In this document: positions 8,396 through 17,535 of the stretch, one piece after another
Layout: the number at the start of each line of letters is the position of its first letter
Position numbering within the stretch: position 1 is the first letter of the stretch
From: DAOTWY01 sp003696565
GTDB taxonomy: Bacteria; Chloroflexota; Anaerolineae; Aggregatilineales; Phototrophicaceae
Assembly (NCBI GenBank): GCA_034435635.1
Contig: DAOTWY010000137.1
Span: 11,589 to 75,588 of the forward strand
DNA: 64,000 nucleotides
Direction of reading: 5' to 3'
The notes under the pieces: generated by a model
The model's input: only the letters and a program-made list of their open reading frames with translations
What the model was told of the DNA's origin: nothing
Databases searched by the model: none
Position numbers and translations under genes: made by a program

Positions 8396-9385
8396 CTACT
8401 CATTTAGGCGCAAACTTAAACCCAAACGGCGGGCAGCACCGTTAATTGTTAAAATACGGGCGCGGACATGTTGCCCTTCAGAAACGACATTGCGCGGATG
8501 GAGAAAATGCCCTTCTGCTAATTCTGAAACATGAATTAACCCTTCTAGCCCTTCTTCAATACAGGCAAATGCGCCAAAATCAACCACATTGGTGATAACC
8601 CCTTCCACAATTTGGTTGACAGTGTAGCGTTCTTCAACCGTCTTCCAGGGATCAGGGCGCAGCCGTTTGATGCTGAGGGCAATTCGACCTTGATCTTGGT
8701 CTACCCCTAAGACGTACGCTTCTACTTCTTGCCCACGTTGTAACATACTAGCTGGGTGCCCAACACGCCCCCAACTTAATTCACTAATGTGGATTAAGCC
8801 TTCCAACCCGCCTAAATCCACAAATGCCCCAAACTCACATAAGTTGGTGACAAACCCCCTCACAATATCCCCAGGGCTAAGCCGTGTTAAGAGGTTTTCT
8901 CGCTCTCCTGGGTCAGCTTGGGCTGCCCGTTCTGAAAGGATCAAGCGATTCTTTTGTGGGTTGAGTTCTATCACTCGTAAACGCAGCACATCGCCAACAC
9001 GGTTTAATAGCGCGTTGCGGCGGATGATCCCGTTTGATGTAGATGGAAAGTCTAATAATTGACTAGCAGGAACAAACCCGCGTAGTGTGCGCCATTCTAC
9101 CAGCAATCCGCCACGGTTATAACCGACGACTTTTAGATCAATGACTTGGTCAGCTTGTGTAATTTGGGTAATTGCCTCCCAGTCCGCATCACAAACCCCA
9201 CGCAACAAGGTGTAAGGGTGTTTTTCCTCTGCTGAATCAGCGGCTTCGTCATCTAACAGTGGATCATGATCGGTATCTGGGTGGTATGTAATGGCGTGTT
9301 CGCCTTCAGATAACAATGCTTGCCAATATCCTTCATCTAAGGTTGGTGGTGCTGGCTTTAAATCTTGCCGCATATCCATTGTCAT
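8396..9385 (-). CDS. S1-domain RNA-binding protein (ribosomal protein S1-like)
   Basis: A 329-residue protein with three S1 OB-fold repeats: a divergent one at about 75-150, and two well-kept ones at about 168-242 and 255-329. The last two carry the typical signatures CEFGAFVDLGGLEGLIHISEL and VDFGAFACIEEGLEGLIHVSEL. Such short S1 proteins are the ribosomal S1 equivalents of many non-proteobacterial lineages and help load mRNA onto the 30S subunit; a role as a general RNA-binding protein is also possible. The acidic N-terminal 70 residues are probably unstructured. The ATG at 9385 follows a GGGGGTT ribosome site. A consensus-like promoter lies about 60 bases upstream, so the gene probably starts its own transcript and leads into ftsK. 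Confidence 0.88.
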   Translation of the reverse strand: MTMDMRQDLKPAPPTLDEGYWQALLSEGEHAITYHPDTDHDPLLDDEAADSAEEKHPYTLLRGVCDADWEAITQITQADQVIDLKVVGYNRGGLLVEWRTLRGFVPASQLLDFPSTSNGIIRRNALLNRVGDVLRLRVIELNPQKNRLILSERAAQADPGERENLLTRLSPGDIVRGFVTNLCEFGAFVDLGGLEGLIHISELSWGRVGHPASMLQRGQEVEAYVLGVDQDQGRIALSIKRLRPDPWKTVEERYTVNQIVEGVITNVVDFGAFACIEEGLEGLIHVSELAEGHFLHPRNVVSEGQHVRARILTINGAARRLGLSLRLNE

Positions 9386-9441
9386 ATAACCCCCATGCCC
9401 ATTAATTTTATTCTAACGATAGTTTGCTGTAACCTGTTGCC

Positions 9442-9470
9442 ATTATAGAGTTTTTCCGTAGGTGGTGCAA
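9442..9470 (-). promoter_or_regulatory. sigma-70-type promoter of the S1-domain gene
   Basis: On the minus strand TTGCAC and TATAAT are separated by exactly 17 bases. The -10 box is perfect and the -35 box keeps the TTG core. Transcription would start near 9435, giving a leader of about 50 bases before the S1-domain ATG. Confidence 0.6.
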
Positions 9471-9564
9471 ACCTGAACTATATTGAAGAGTGGGGGAATT
9501 TTATGGATATAAAAACGAGCATGCATGACAAAATAGTTGGATCATCTTTATCTTACGCACTCCG

Positions 9565-11466
9565 CTATATTGCTTCTAGGCATTGTTGTTCCATACTCAG
9601 GATTGTTTCCGCGACGGCTTCGATCGCTGTATTTTGCTTGCGATACAAGTTTGCCTCGCTGATATATAACCGCCGAGCAACATCTTTAACTTTTTTATTG
9701 TCAATAAATCTTAGTGTGAGAATGTTATAAATTAGCCATTCTGCACTACGATAATCCCGCTCACCTTCTGGTCTCTGATTTTCAATGGCTTGTGTGAGGA
9801 CGGTACGTAAGGCTTTTACAGCGTTGAAGTCGTTTTCTGGCAAGGCATTTTGAACAACTTGCAACTCAATAAGGCGACTGTTGGTCATGCCGGGTCCCCC
9901 CCAATAATGCCGTAATGCAGCACGGACTTGCTCGATAATTTGATCACGCTCTGGCAAGTTATGAGAACTCGCTAGCGTGTTATTTCGTCCAGGCAGATAT
10001 TCCACTTCTGCGGCGCGCTCACGTGTGATGGTGAACTGTGGCAGTAACCCTTCTAACGCGGCATATACTTCACTTTGTAGCAGTATATCATCTAAAACGC
10101 TCGCTGCCCGGTCTGCGAAGCGATTAAGTATGACGCTGTCATCTTGATTCAATTCAAACGTATCACCGGTGGCTTCTACACCAAGCATCCCAATCAAACG
10201 GGGGGTATTGATGGTACGATGACTATACAATGGCTTGACCCAATAATTCCCCCATTGTTGTACATCCCCATTACTTAAATTTTGGATCAGATGAGTGATT
10301 TCGTGCTGTAAAGCTTCTTCTGTGAGCGTGATCTGCCCAACTGAGCGAACGAACTCAGGGTTATTTTCTAGTAGGGCAGCGACAAATGCCTTTTCAACTC
10401 GCAAATAGTCACAAGCCGATTCCAATACGGCTTCTAACAGTTGCATCAAGTCAGATCGTGTTAGCAGGCGTTCACTTAAAGTTTGGAGCTTGTTTAGTTG
10501 TTCATCATCTTCATCATGATAAATCCACCGACGTTCTAGTGCTGGCAAGCCAATATGAATTACCCATTGCCATAGCAGAATTACCGCGACTACACCAAAT
10601 GGCATGAACTGTCTACCTAGTACGCCGATGATTTGGGTGGTTGGTTCAGTAAAGATGATGACAATTAATGCCAGAACACCAGTCATCGGTCCGCGCAAAA
10701 TGAAGCGTAGTAACTCCGCTTTTACTACACGGTCTGGTATGCGTGAGCCGAAAAAAGAAAGCGGATAGGATAGGAAGATCAGCATGAGGATCATGAGGAT
10801 ATTAGCAATATTAACTAAAATTAAGCCGTTTAAACTGAATTCAGTGCCAGGCTTTAATAACGCAGAGTAAGGGAAGATGCCGATACTAGGGATTAAGACA
10901 GTGAATAAAAGATAGGTCATCCGGCGTTGGGTACTGCTGGTTAGGCAACGTCGGCGGGCACGCCAAACATTTAACAACGCTACCAGGTTGGCGATGATGT
11001 AATAACTTGTAAAAAGTGGAAAAAGAAACTGGGCTTGTACACTGACCTGATTTTGATAAATATCAGGTTTAATGAGTGTGTCAGTGAAAGCCGCCAAAAC
11101 CAGAAAACAAGTCGCAATTAGATACAAAATGCGAATAACACGCCGCCGCCGCCCGCGTGATGGCAAACCCGTGGTGGCTAATAGTGCATCGGACAGATGA
11201 TAAGTTGCCACGGGGATAAACGCCAACCCAATCCATTGAATCCGTGTGAGGGCGATCATCGTGTTGGGCATTGGCTCAAGTGAGATCAACACATCACAAC
11301 CATATGCCATTGTCACACATCCCAAGACAATGGCTGAAGTGCGGGTGATGCGGTCGCGCAGGTTGCGGGTTAAGTTATAAAGTAGGATAGATGCCGCGAA
11401 GATCACAATCGCTGCGGCGAGCGTTTCATTTAATGAATCCAGAAATATCTTAAACAAATCACGCAT
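9565..11466 (-). CDS. nine-span membrane sensor with GAF-like domain and C-terminal HTH
   Basis: The 633 residues divide into an N-terminal block of about nine membrane segments (to about residue 310, in the style of the 7TM sensor modules of histidine kinases), a linker, a GAF-like domain at about 325-475 (LLEAVLESACDYLRVEKAFVAALLE, then GMLGVEATGDTFELNQDD), and a C-terminal region. That region ends in a helix-turn-helix-like stretch (NKKVKDVARRLYISEANLYR). There are no H-box, N-box or G-box kinase motifs. The design suggests a one-component regulator in which a membrane sensor is joined directly to a DNA-binding domain, although the HTH could also contact other proteins. The ATG at 11466 lies 38 bases downstream of an acetyltransferase gene on the same strand. 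Domain order is well supported; the regulatory role is inferred. Confidence 0.65.
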   Translation of the reverse strand: MRDLFKIFLDSLNETLAAAIVIFAASILLYNLTRNLRDRITRTSAIVLGCVTMAYGCDVLISLEPMPNTMIALTRIQWIGLAFIPVATYHLSDALLATTGLPSRGRRRRVIRILYLIATCFLVLAAFTDTLIKPDIYQNQVSVQAQFLFPLFTSYYIIANLVALLNVWRARRRCLTSSTQRRMTYLLFTVLIPSIGIFPYSALLKPGTEFSLNGLILVNIANILMILMLIFLSYPLSFFGSRIPDRVVKAELLRFILRGPMTGVLALIVIIFTEPTTQIIGVLGRQFMPFGVVAVILLWQWVIHIGLPALERRWIYHDEDDEQLNKLQTLSERLLTRSDLMQLLEAVLESACDYLRVEKAFVAALLENNPEFVRSVGQITLTEEALQHEITHLIQNLSNGDVQQWGNYWVKPLYSHRTINTPRLIGMLGVEATGDTFELNQDDSVILNRFADRAASVLDDILLQSEVYAALEGLLPQFTITRERAAEVEYLPGRNNTLASSHNLPERDQIIEQVRAALRHYWGGPGMTNSRLIELQVVQNALPENDFNAVKALRTVLTQAIENQRPEGERDYRSAEWLIYNILTLRFIDNKKVKDVARRLYISEANLYRKQNTAIEAVAETILSMEQQCLEAI

Positions 11467-11504
11467 ATCATTGTCGTATCAGGTTGCTAAAATCCAGGAT
11501 TATC

Positions 11505-12035
11505 TTACCGCAGGGGCGCACAGAAAAAAACGGCAATATCACCATTACGGAAGTAGTGATCGTTAAAGCCACAAAACACAAATCCATTTGCCTGAATAAA
11601 TTGAATAGCGGGGTAATTTTTAGTTTGTGTTTCTGCCATGACCACACTTAATTGATGCTCTGTTGCCCAACGGCGTGCGACCTTAAGCAAGCGGCTACCA
11701 ATTTTATGTCGACGTAAGGGGCGTGCCACCACCACATCTTGAATCATGCCAATTTGATGAATCGGATCAGATCGCATGGTAAGGTAGGCGATGATTTGCT
11801 CGGCTTCTTCCATCACTAAAAAACAATGCTGAGAAGCTAAGGCATGTTGAAGGCGGTTTTGATCGGCTAGGTATGTAACTGGCATTTGACGCGGCAACCG
11901 TTCTACACGGAAATGCACGGCTTGATCGCCAGTGGATGGTTGAAAGGTCATTTGCCACACATGCTCGGTTTCGTAGTCAGCATCAATGGCTAAACACGAG
12001 GGGATATCTTGTTCAATAGCATCACGGATAATCAT
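11505..12035 (-). CDS. GNAT-family N-acetyltransferase
   Basis: A 176-residue acetyl-CoA-dependent acyltransferase of the GNAT superfamily. The acetyl-CoA-binding motif A is visible as VVARPLRRHKIGSRLLKVARRWA (R-x-x-x-x-G-S), preceded by the strand VMEEAEQIIAYLTMRSD and followed by motif B around YPAIQFIQANGFVFCGFND. The N-terminus MIIRDAIEQDIPSCLAID is typical of the family. Substrate cannot be inferred. The gene precedes the GAF/HTH membrane sensor on the same strand with a 38-base gap, so the two may be co-transcribed. Confidence 0.88.
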   Translation of the reverse strand: MIIRDAIEQDIPSCLAIDADYETEHVWQMTFQPSTGDQAVHFRVERLPRQMPVTYLADQNRLQHALASQHCFLVMEEAEQIIAYLTMRSDPIHQIGMIQDVVVARPLRRHKIGSRLLKVARRWATEHQLSVVMAETQTKNYPAIQFIQANGFVFCGFNDHYFRNGDIAVFFCAPLR

Positions 12036-12080
12036 AATTTTGAGTTACTGGTTCACGTGGGGATCAATGCCGCACGTTAG

Positions 12081-12881
12081 TTACACTAGGTATACATCTC
12101 CAAACGTTCCGCTGACGTGAATTTCGACTAGGGGAGCATCTTCAGCAGCCTCTGTAGAAAAGTAAACGTTGGGTTCTGGATTCTCATAGCGATATTCATC
12201 GTGTTTGATCCCAAATAGTCGTCCCCCTTCTACTACGATGCGTGTGCGATAACCTTGTGGTGTGTTAATTTGGATGTTGCCCATTGTTGAGCGAATAATC
12301 AGCGGACGAAATGCCTCTTTGGGTGCAACCAAGCGGATGTCCCCAATGCCGCTGGCAATCAACGCATCATGAATAATCAGCGTTTTTAAGTCAAGGTTGA
12401 GTTGCCCTAAACTACTGCTTATTAAAAGCTGCCAGGGTAAATCATGCGCCAAGCCCACATGCCAATCTGCAAAAGAAAGCCAGGGGGTGTTTGAACGGCT
12501 CATTTTGATATGGGTGTACGTATCTTTAACAGTGAGGTCTGGGCGCGAACCCGCAGCGAATTGCCCGGCAATAAGTCGCCCCTCGCGCCCAAGTGCCCGA
12601 ACATCGACATCAATTTCGCCAGAGCTAATTTCTAATGTGGCGGATTCAACACTACCACGGGTAATGCCAAATGTGCGGGCATCTTCACTAGGGAAGAGAT
12701 CGCCACGCAATAGGATTTGTGCCCCTGCGACCACTAGCAACAACGGTACTAGCGTGTAGGCGTTAAAGTCGCCTAACAACAAGAAGTTATCTAGCAGCAG
12801 TAAAATGCCGATGATGATAAGCAATACTGACCAGAAGAAGGGGACAGTTGCTGTCCCCTTTGTTGTACGTTTTGCGGACAT
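12081..12881 (-). CDS. LiaF-like membrane protein (toast-rack domain)
   Basis: A 266-residue protein with two or three N-terminal membrane segments (about 12-55: LLIIIGILLLLDNFLLLGDF) of the LiaI/LiaF-like type, followed by a repetitive beta-rich domain (about 80-266) like the DUF2154/toast-rack domain, which in Firmicutes occurs in LiaF-type cell-envelope stress regulators. Repeats such as ESATLEISSGEIDVDVRAL, QLNLDLKTLIIHDALIASGI and LIIRSTMGNIQINTPQGYR have the expected strand spacing. Its start codon shares one base with the stop of the sigma factor gene (TAATG), so it should be translated by coupling to sigA. No LiaR/LiaS pair lies nearby. The envelope role is inferred from the family. 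Confidence 0.7.
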   Translation of the reverse strand: MSAKRTTKGTATVPFFWSVLLIIIGILLLLDNFLLLGDFNAYTLVPLLLVVAGAQILLRGDLFPSEDARTFGITRGSVESATLEISSGEIDVDVRALGREGRLIAGQFAAGSRPDLTVKDTYTHIKMSRSNTPWLSFADWHVGLAHDLPWQLLISSSLGQLNLDLKTLIIHDALIASGIGDIRLVAPKEAFRPLIIRSTMGNIQINTPQGYRTRIVVEGGRLFGIKHDEYRYENPEPNVYFSTEAAEDAPLVEIHVSGTFGDVYLV

Positions 12882-14134
12882 TATTCCTCGTAGAGGTAAT
12901 CCCGTAAAATAATATGGGCAGATGATTGACGCAGGCGATTTAATGCCTGGGCTTCTAGTTGGCGCACTCGCTCACGAGTTACGCCGATCGTTTGCCCAAC
13001 TTCTTCTAGCGTATAAACACGCCCATCCTCTAAGCCATAGCGTAACCGTAAGATTTGTGCCTCACGCGCTGGCAGGCGGTCTAACGCGCCTTGTAGTTGT
13101 TCATGAAGTAGATGTGTTGCCACTTCTTCTGCTGGGGCAGGGCTATTGATGTCTTCTACAAAATCCCCAAAGGTTGAATCGCCATCTTCATCAATGGGTG
13201 TTTCTAAGCTGACTGGGCGGCGGGCAATTTCTAACAAGTTCTCCACTTTATCCGGCGTGGTTTCCATGCCCTGCGCTAATTCTTCGATGGTTGGCTCACG
13301 CCCAAGTTCTTGAATCAAGTTAAGCTGAATGCGGCGCATGCGGTTTAGTTGATCTCCCATATGGACAGGGACGCGAATCGTCCGCCCTTGGTCTGCCACA
13401 GCACGGCTAACTGCCTGGCGAATCCACCATGTCGCATAAGTGCTGAACTTGTGCCCACGCTGATATTCAAATTTATTGGTAGCGCGGATTAGCCCGATGT
13501 TGCCTTCTTGGATCAAATCCAGAAAAGGGACACCTCGTCCGATATATTTTTTTGCCACGCTAATAACCAAGCGCGCATTAGCACGGATGAGATGCTCTTG
13601 AGCCAGCTCGCCGTCGATGACCGCTTGCTTGAGGTCATAAACGTCATCCATGGGCAGGGTATCGCCATATTCTTCAAGTGCTTGCTGGGCGAGTTGACCG
13701 CGCTCCATACGTTTTGCTAAGGCAACCTCTTCCTCAGCAGTGAGTAAGGGGACTCGTCCGGCTTCCTTTAGATATAGCCCAACGACATCGTCTGTATCCA
13801 ATGCCTGACGATAACCGGCATCTTCCATGATCTCGCCGAAGTTCAGCTCGCTTTCACGATCATCGAAATCCTCGACATCCTCATCAGGGAGCATGTCCAT
13901 TGATTCAGCTTCATCAGGCAATGGTATATCGTCTTGATCTTTTGAGATCACTTCGATACCAGCTTCCATGAGCGAATCCATCACTTCATCCAGCAGCAAG
14001 ACATCATTTTCAACATCTGGAAAAATCGCCAGGATGTCGTCGAATGTGATAGACCCTTGTTTGCGTCCTTTTTCGATTAATTTGCCTTGCAACTCATTTT
14101 TGTGTGTCATTTCAATCATTACAGCCATATGCAC
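12881..14134 (-). CDS. sigA: RNA polymerase principal sigma factor (SigA/RpoD)
   Basis: This is the housekeeping sigma-70. The 417 residues contain an N-terminal region 1.1 (GKLIEKGRKQGSITFDDIL), an acidic linker, region 1.2 (DDVVGLYLKEAGRVPLL), region 2 with the -10 recognition helix (KFSTYATWWIRQAVSRAVAD), region 3 (RTIRVPVHMGDQLNRM) and region 4.2 (LEEVGQTIGVTRERVRQLEA), which reads the -35 box. Several Met codons lie in the first ten residues, so the exact start is uncertain; 14134 is the furthest upstream. A perfect TATAAT lies about 40 bases upstream on the same strand. The stop overlaps the start of a LiaF-like gene. Confidence 0.97.
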   Translation of the reverse strand: MHMAVMIEMTHKNELQGKLIEKGRKQGSITFDDILAIFPDVENDVLLLDEVMDSLMEAGIEVISKDQDDIPLPDEAESMDMLPDEDVEDFDDRESELNFGEIMEDAGYRQALDTDDVVGLYLKEAGRVPLLTAEEEVALAKRMERGQLAQQALEEYGDTLPMDDVYDLKQAVIDGELAQEHLIRANARLVISVAKKYIGRGVPFLDLIQEGNIGLIRATNKFEYQRGHKFSTYATWWIRQAVSRAVADQGRTIRVPVHMGDQLNRMRRIQLNLIQELGREPTIEELAQGMETTPDKVENLLEIARRPVSLETPIDEDGDSTFGDFVEDINSPAPAEEVATHLLHEQLQGALDRLPAREAQILRLRYGLEDGRVYTLEEVGQTIGVTRERVRQLEAQALNRLRQSSAHIILRDYLYEE

Positions 14135-14167
14135 AATTAAAGCCCTGCTTTATGGCAAGGCATTATA

Positions 14168-14173
14168 CCTCTT
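14168..14173 (-). promoter_or_regulatory. -10 box upstream of sigA
   Basis: A perfect TATAAT hexamer reads on the minus strand in the sequence GAGGTATAATGCC, about 35-40 bases ahead of the sigA start region. No convincing -35 box lies at 16-18 bases; TATCGG is what occurs there. The call is therefore only moderately supported. Confidence 0.4.
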
Positions 14174-14211
14174 ATACACTTCAACCGATACTTGGTCTGA
14201 TAGTCAATAAA

Positions 14212-14231
14212 CCCCGCCACAGAGGACGGGG
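14212..14231. terminator. short hairpin upstream of sigA
   Basis: CCCCG pairs with CGGGG, with a further C-G pair inside a one-base mismatch. ATTTTTAG follows on the plus strand and TTTATTG on the minus strand, so it could terminate weakly in either direction. It sits between sigA and the ABC exporter unit and may insulate the sigA promoter. Confidence 0.45.
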
Positions 14232-14527
14232 ATTTTTAGACTAAGATGACCATCTTTTTAATACGTTAACGTGAATGGGCAAAGTTGTCAAGTTTATTGG
14301 GTAAGGTACACAATCGTCTAGGGGAATATTTTAACTTTTTCAGAAAAAATTAATTTTTGAGGGCAAAAAAGGTTTTTAAGGTGCTTTAACGGTTGTTTGT
14401 GGTAAATGGCACAAGTTGCCTTAAGCGATGTTTGAACTATAACAATTCATATTACACAATTTGTTTGTGTGTTGATTACTTAAAATTTCTCATCAAATAT
14501 TTATTTTGGGTGGGGGGAAACGGAATA
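14232..14527. other. AT-rich intergenic stretch, no gene seen
   Basis: About 300 bases of AT-rich sequence between the end of the ABC exporter unit and sigA. It has runs of A and T (for example AAAAAATTAATTTTT) but no open frame with a ribosome site, no tRNA-like fold and no long repeat. It may hold upstream promoter elements. Confidence 0.5.
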
Positions 14528-14562
14528 GGGTGGGCAAATATGCTTCAAGCGTTATCCCACCC
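14528..14562 (-). terminator. hairpin after the ABC exporter unit
   Basis: GGGTGGG and CCCACCC form a 7-bp GC-rich stem with additional AT pairs toward the loop. The hairpin begins 11 bases beyond the stop of the last gene of the unit. The minus-strand sequence after it is only partly T-rich (TATTCCGTTTCC), so termination may be modest. Confidence 0.55.
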
Positions 14563-14573
14563 ATTAGATTATT

Positions 14574-15167
14574 TTAACTATTTTGCAGTTGGACAATCAG
14601 AAACGCGATTGCTGGACGGCTGACAAGATAGACCTCTGGACGTTCGTCGATTATGGCATAAAAGGTATTGGTTTGTCCGGGGGCGGTGTCTGCCTCTTCA
14701 CTAACGGGGTCTCCTACGATGATGAAATGCTGTGTACCGTTAAATAACACAAATTGGATGAACATCAGGCTGCCAGTGGGCAAAAAACCGTATTGCGTTA
14801 AGTCACCCTCCGGCAAGAAAGACGCATAATAGGGCAGATTTTCTAAGGTCAGTGCAATTTGATTTGCGATCTCTTGATTGGGTGCATCATCGCGATCTAA
14901 AAATTGCCATTCGCCTTCCGATGAGCGGGCAATGGTTAAGGTTTTGCCGCTATTAGGGTCTTCTAAGCGCACCGCCTGGATAAAATCGGCATCGAGTTCT
15001 GGGAAAACAAGGATTGATTCTGGTGCTGGTGTGTTGGTAGGCAAAATAAGCGATTGTGGTGGGTCGCTTGTCTCTTGTGTTGCAAGTAAAACAGCCAACA
15101 CCAGGGCTATCAGGGATAATATGATTAGGCTGAGGATGTTACGATGTTTTATCATACGATACCTCAT
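14574..15167 (-). CDS. DUF4340-like membrane-anchored protein of a Gld-type ABC unit
   Basis: A protein of 197 residues with one N-terminal membrane span (about 8-32) and an outer domain with the pattern of DUF4340 proteins (AVRLEDPNSGKTLTIARSSEGEWQFL, then IALTLENLPY). Proteins of this kind sit at the end of ABC-2/GldG operons. The frame can be opened to 15188, but at 15167 the ATG overlaps the stop of the preceding gene as ATGA and an AAGGA ribosome site precedes it, so the shorter form is chosen. It is the last gene of a four-gene unit and is followed by a hairpin. Its role in the exporter is not known. Confidence 0.7.
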   Translation of the reverse strand: MRYRMIKHRNILSLIILSLIALVLAVLLATQETSDPPQSLILPTNTPAPESILVFPELDADFIQAVRLEDPNSGKTLTIARSSEGEWQFLDRDDAPNQEIANQIALTLENLPYYASFLPEGDLTQYGFLPTGSLMFIQFVLFNGTQHFIIVGDPVSEEADTAPGQTNTFYAIIDERPEVYLVSRPAIAFLIVQLQNS

Positions 15168-16813
15168 CGCCGTTTCCTTATAAACCACACCCCAGCCCCC
15201 ATAATCATGATCAAACCTGGGATGATAATCAGGATGATATAGTTGATTTGATCGAGCTGTGCAGGGGAGATGAAGATGGTCGGTAAGCTGGCAGCACGCG
15301 CTTCAAATCCGAATGTGATCTGTTCACTGAAATTGGTTAGCCAATCTACTGCACCTAAAAATAGCTCAGCATTGCCACGTGGAGAGGCGATCCGCGCGTC
15401 CGTTGCAAAGTCACTATCGCCAATCAGCACAATTTTGCCGTTTGTTGCATCATTATAGGCATAAGCGGCACTGGTCATAGGTCCGGGGATATCTACACCT
15501 TCGTCATAGCCATATTCGTTGGTTAAGCCGAGACGTTCTAAATCCGTTTCACCATAGCTGAGTGGTGACGTTTGGATGATACGCCCATTATTGACCGGAG
15601 GATCATCATTCACCTCAATAGCCCGGCTGATATGAAACAGTGTGGTGGTTTCTTCATCAATGTTAATACCGGAAGTTATGGGAATATCCGCCACCCAAAT
15701 ACTGACATTATCTAGCGGGGATTGTGCCAGTGTGCCGGTGATTTCATCCACAATCACCGCATCTAGCATACGAATTCCCCAGTTTTCCCATAAATAGGCG
15801 TTGAATAAGCTACCTTGCGATAAAAACCCGCTTCCAGTCAAATTATTGGCATCCGCCATAATCAACAGCGAACCGCCATTATCCAGATATTCCCGCAACA
15901 TATTGACGACCTGAGGAGAAAACTGCTCAGTTGGGCGGCTGATGATAATCACGGAGGCATCATCTGGGATAGGAACGTTGTTTTGCGCTAACTCTTTCAG
16001 GTTTAGAGCATAGACCACCCATCCGCTGTCGTTTAATAAGCCGGCTGCGATGGATAGATTTTCTGGTGATGTATCACCTGGGATCAAGCTAGGGGTGAGG
16101 TTGCCGTGTCCAATATCAAAATAAGCGATGAAGTTACCCTGTGCCAACAGGCGATTAATGGCAGTGGTCAGGTCGCGTTCTTGCCGCCCTTCCATAGGGA
16201 CATATTGAATTGTGTTGTAGTCTACCTCACCATCTGGCGTGAGATATGAGATAAATACATCCCCATCACGCGCGTTAAAACGGTCAGCAATAGCAGGTTG
16301 TGCGATAGGATCAACATAAACTCGTGAAACGCGACCGTTTGACTCAACAGTATATTGACGGAAGAATTGGTCATCTAACTCACGGACTGCTAGCAAATCT
16401 GGTGAATAAAAAGCGGTAATTTGAATATCACGGTTTAGACGCGAAAGGACGGTGCGTGTGGTTTGGCTAAGGGTAAATGTGCCGCTACTGGTCAGGTCAA
16501 ATGTAATGACTTCACGCTGTACATACACATACCCCATCACTACAACAATAATAAGCAATAAGGTGGAAAGCACAGCAAGCGTACCCTGGCGGGCTTGCCT
16601 GCCGGTTATCACTTGAATAAAAGACTTGGGATTAATCAGTATCCAAAACCCAAGCGACAAGATACCAAAAATAATTGCTGCTAACACGGCGTTGTTGTCG
16701 TTGCGCAAGCCGCCGAGGACTGCCATTATCACACTAATGATTACACCCAGGCTGGCAATTTGCCCCAAACCGCTTTTGGTGATAACAATCTCACGCTCGT
16801 TCATCAACGCCAT
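15164..16813 (-). CDS. GldG-like ABC transporter auxiliary protein
   Basis: A 549-residue membrane protein with two or three N-terminal spans (to about 95), a large outer domain (about 100-520) and a C-terminal span (about 520-545: YIILIIIPGLIMIMGAGVWF) followed by RKRR. The outer domain matches the ABC_transp_aux/GldG type: FDLTSSGTFTLSQTTRTVLS near the start, then QITAFYSPD and later VIIISRPTEQFSPQVVNMLR and GGSLLIMADA. In Bacteroidota GldG works with GldF and GldA in gliding; in other phyla such units are exporters of unknown cargo. It overlaps the permease gene by 10 bases and the DUF4340-like gene by 4. Confidence 0.85.
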   Translation of the reverse strand: MALMNEREIVITKSGLGQIASLGVIISVIMAVLGGLRNDNNAVLAAIIFGILSLGFWILINPKSFIQVITGRQARQGTLAVLSTLLLIIVVVMGYVYVQREVITFDLTSSGTFTLSQTTRTVLSRLNRDIQITAFYSPDLLAVRELDDQFFRQYTVESNGRVSRVYVDPIAQPAIADRFNARDGDVFISYLTPDGEVDYNTIQYVPMEGRQERDLTTAINRLLAQGNFIAYFDIGHGNLTPSLIPGDTSPENLSIAAGLLNDSGWVVYALNLKELAQNNVPIPDDASVIIISRPTEQFSPQVVNMLREYLDNGGSLLIMADANNLTGSGFLSQGSLFNAYLWENWGIRMLDAVIVDEITGTLAQSPLDNVSIWVADIPITSGINIDEETTTLFHISRAIEVNDDPPVNNGRIIQTSPLSYGETDLERLGLTNEYGYDEGVDIPGPMTSAAYAYNDATNGKIVLIGDSDFATDARIASPRGNAELFLGAVDWLTNFSEQITFGFEARAASLPTIFISPAQLDQINYIILIIIPGLIMIMGAGVWFIRKRR

Positions 16814-17535
16814 CTCCTTGATTCAACTAACTGGATAGCAATAAACAAGGCGATACCGATGATACCGACATAATATACTACGTCTTCACCCCGTAAGATG
16901 CCCGCCGCGAAGGATGTGGAAAAGTGCCCTTGTAGTGTTAACTGACGAATGACGTTTGCTAGTTCGATATTGGCAGCAATGTTCCCGATGTTATCCCCCA
17001 ACCACATGGCTAACAGAAAGATCATGCTCAAAAAACCGGCTACGATCTGATTTTCCGTTAGCGCAGAAAACGCCAAGCCTACCGCCAAGCACGCCCCGCC
17101 ATATAACCAGATGCCAATATAAGCGGAGACGGTAATCCCATAATCTGGTTGGATACTATCATTCTGAATATAAATGATTTGGTAAGCTATTGTGATGAGC
17201 AACAAAATAGAATAATATGCCCAAGCACTCAAAAACTTACCTAATACAATCGCTAAATCATTGACCGGAGCGGTCAGTAACAGTTCCATTGTGCCTTCAC
17301 GGGCTTCTTCTGCTAGCATCCGCATGGTGATGACCGGTGCAAAGAAGATCATCCCAAAGGAAAGGAATTCCGGCACTGCCGCTGGGTTCACAGCATTTAT
17401 CGTGACGCTGCGGGTCAGGTCATCGATGAAGAAGAAACCCGTGACCAACAAAAACGCCGCTGCAATAAAATAACTGACGGGATTGGCAAAATATTGCCCC
17501 ATTTCACGCCGGAAAATGGTTAACGTTCCGGTCAT
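16804..17535 (-). CDS. ABC-2 type permease, GldF-like
   Basis: A 243-residue integral membrane protein with six predicted spans and the ABC-2 motif EEAREGTMELLLTAPVNDLAIVLGKFLSAW, typical of the GldF/CcmB-like class. It is coupled by ATGA to the upstream ATPase gene and overlaps the downstream GldG-like gene, so the subunits are made together. Substrate is unknown. A role in gliding is not implied outside Bacteroidota. Confidence 0.88.
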   Translation of the reverse strand: MTGTLTIFRREMGQYFANPVSYFIAAAFLLVTGFFFIDDLTRSVTINAVNPAAVPEFLSFGMIFFAPVITMRMLAEEAREGTMELLLTAPVNDLAIVLGKFLSAWAYYSILLLITIAYQIIYIQNDSIQPDYGITVSAYIGIWLYGGACLAVGLAFSALTENQIVAGFLSMIFLLAMWLGDNIGNIAANIELANVIRQLTLQGHFSTSFAAGILRGEDVVYYVGIIGIALFIAIQLVESRRWR

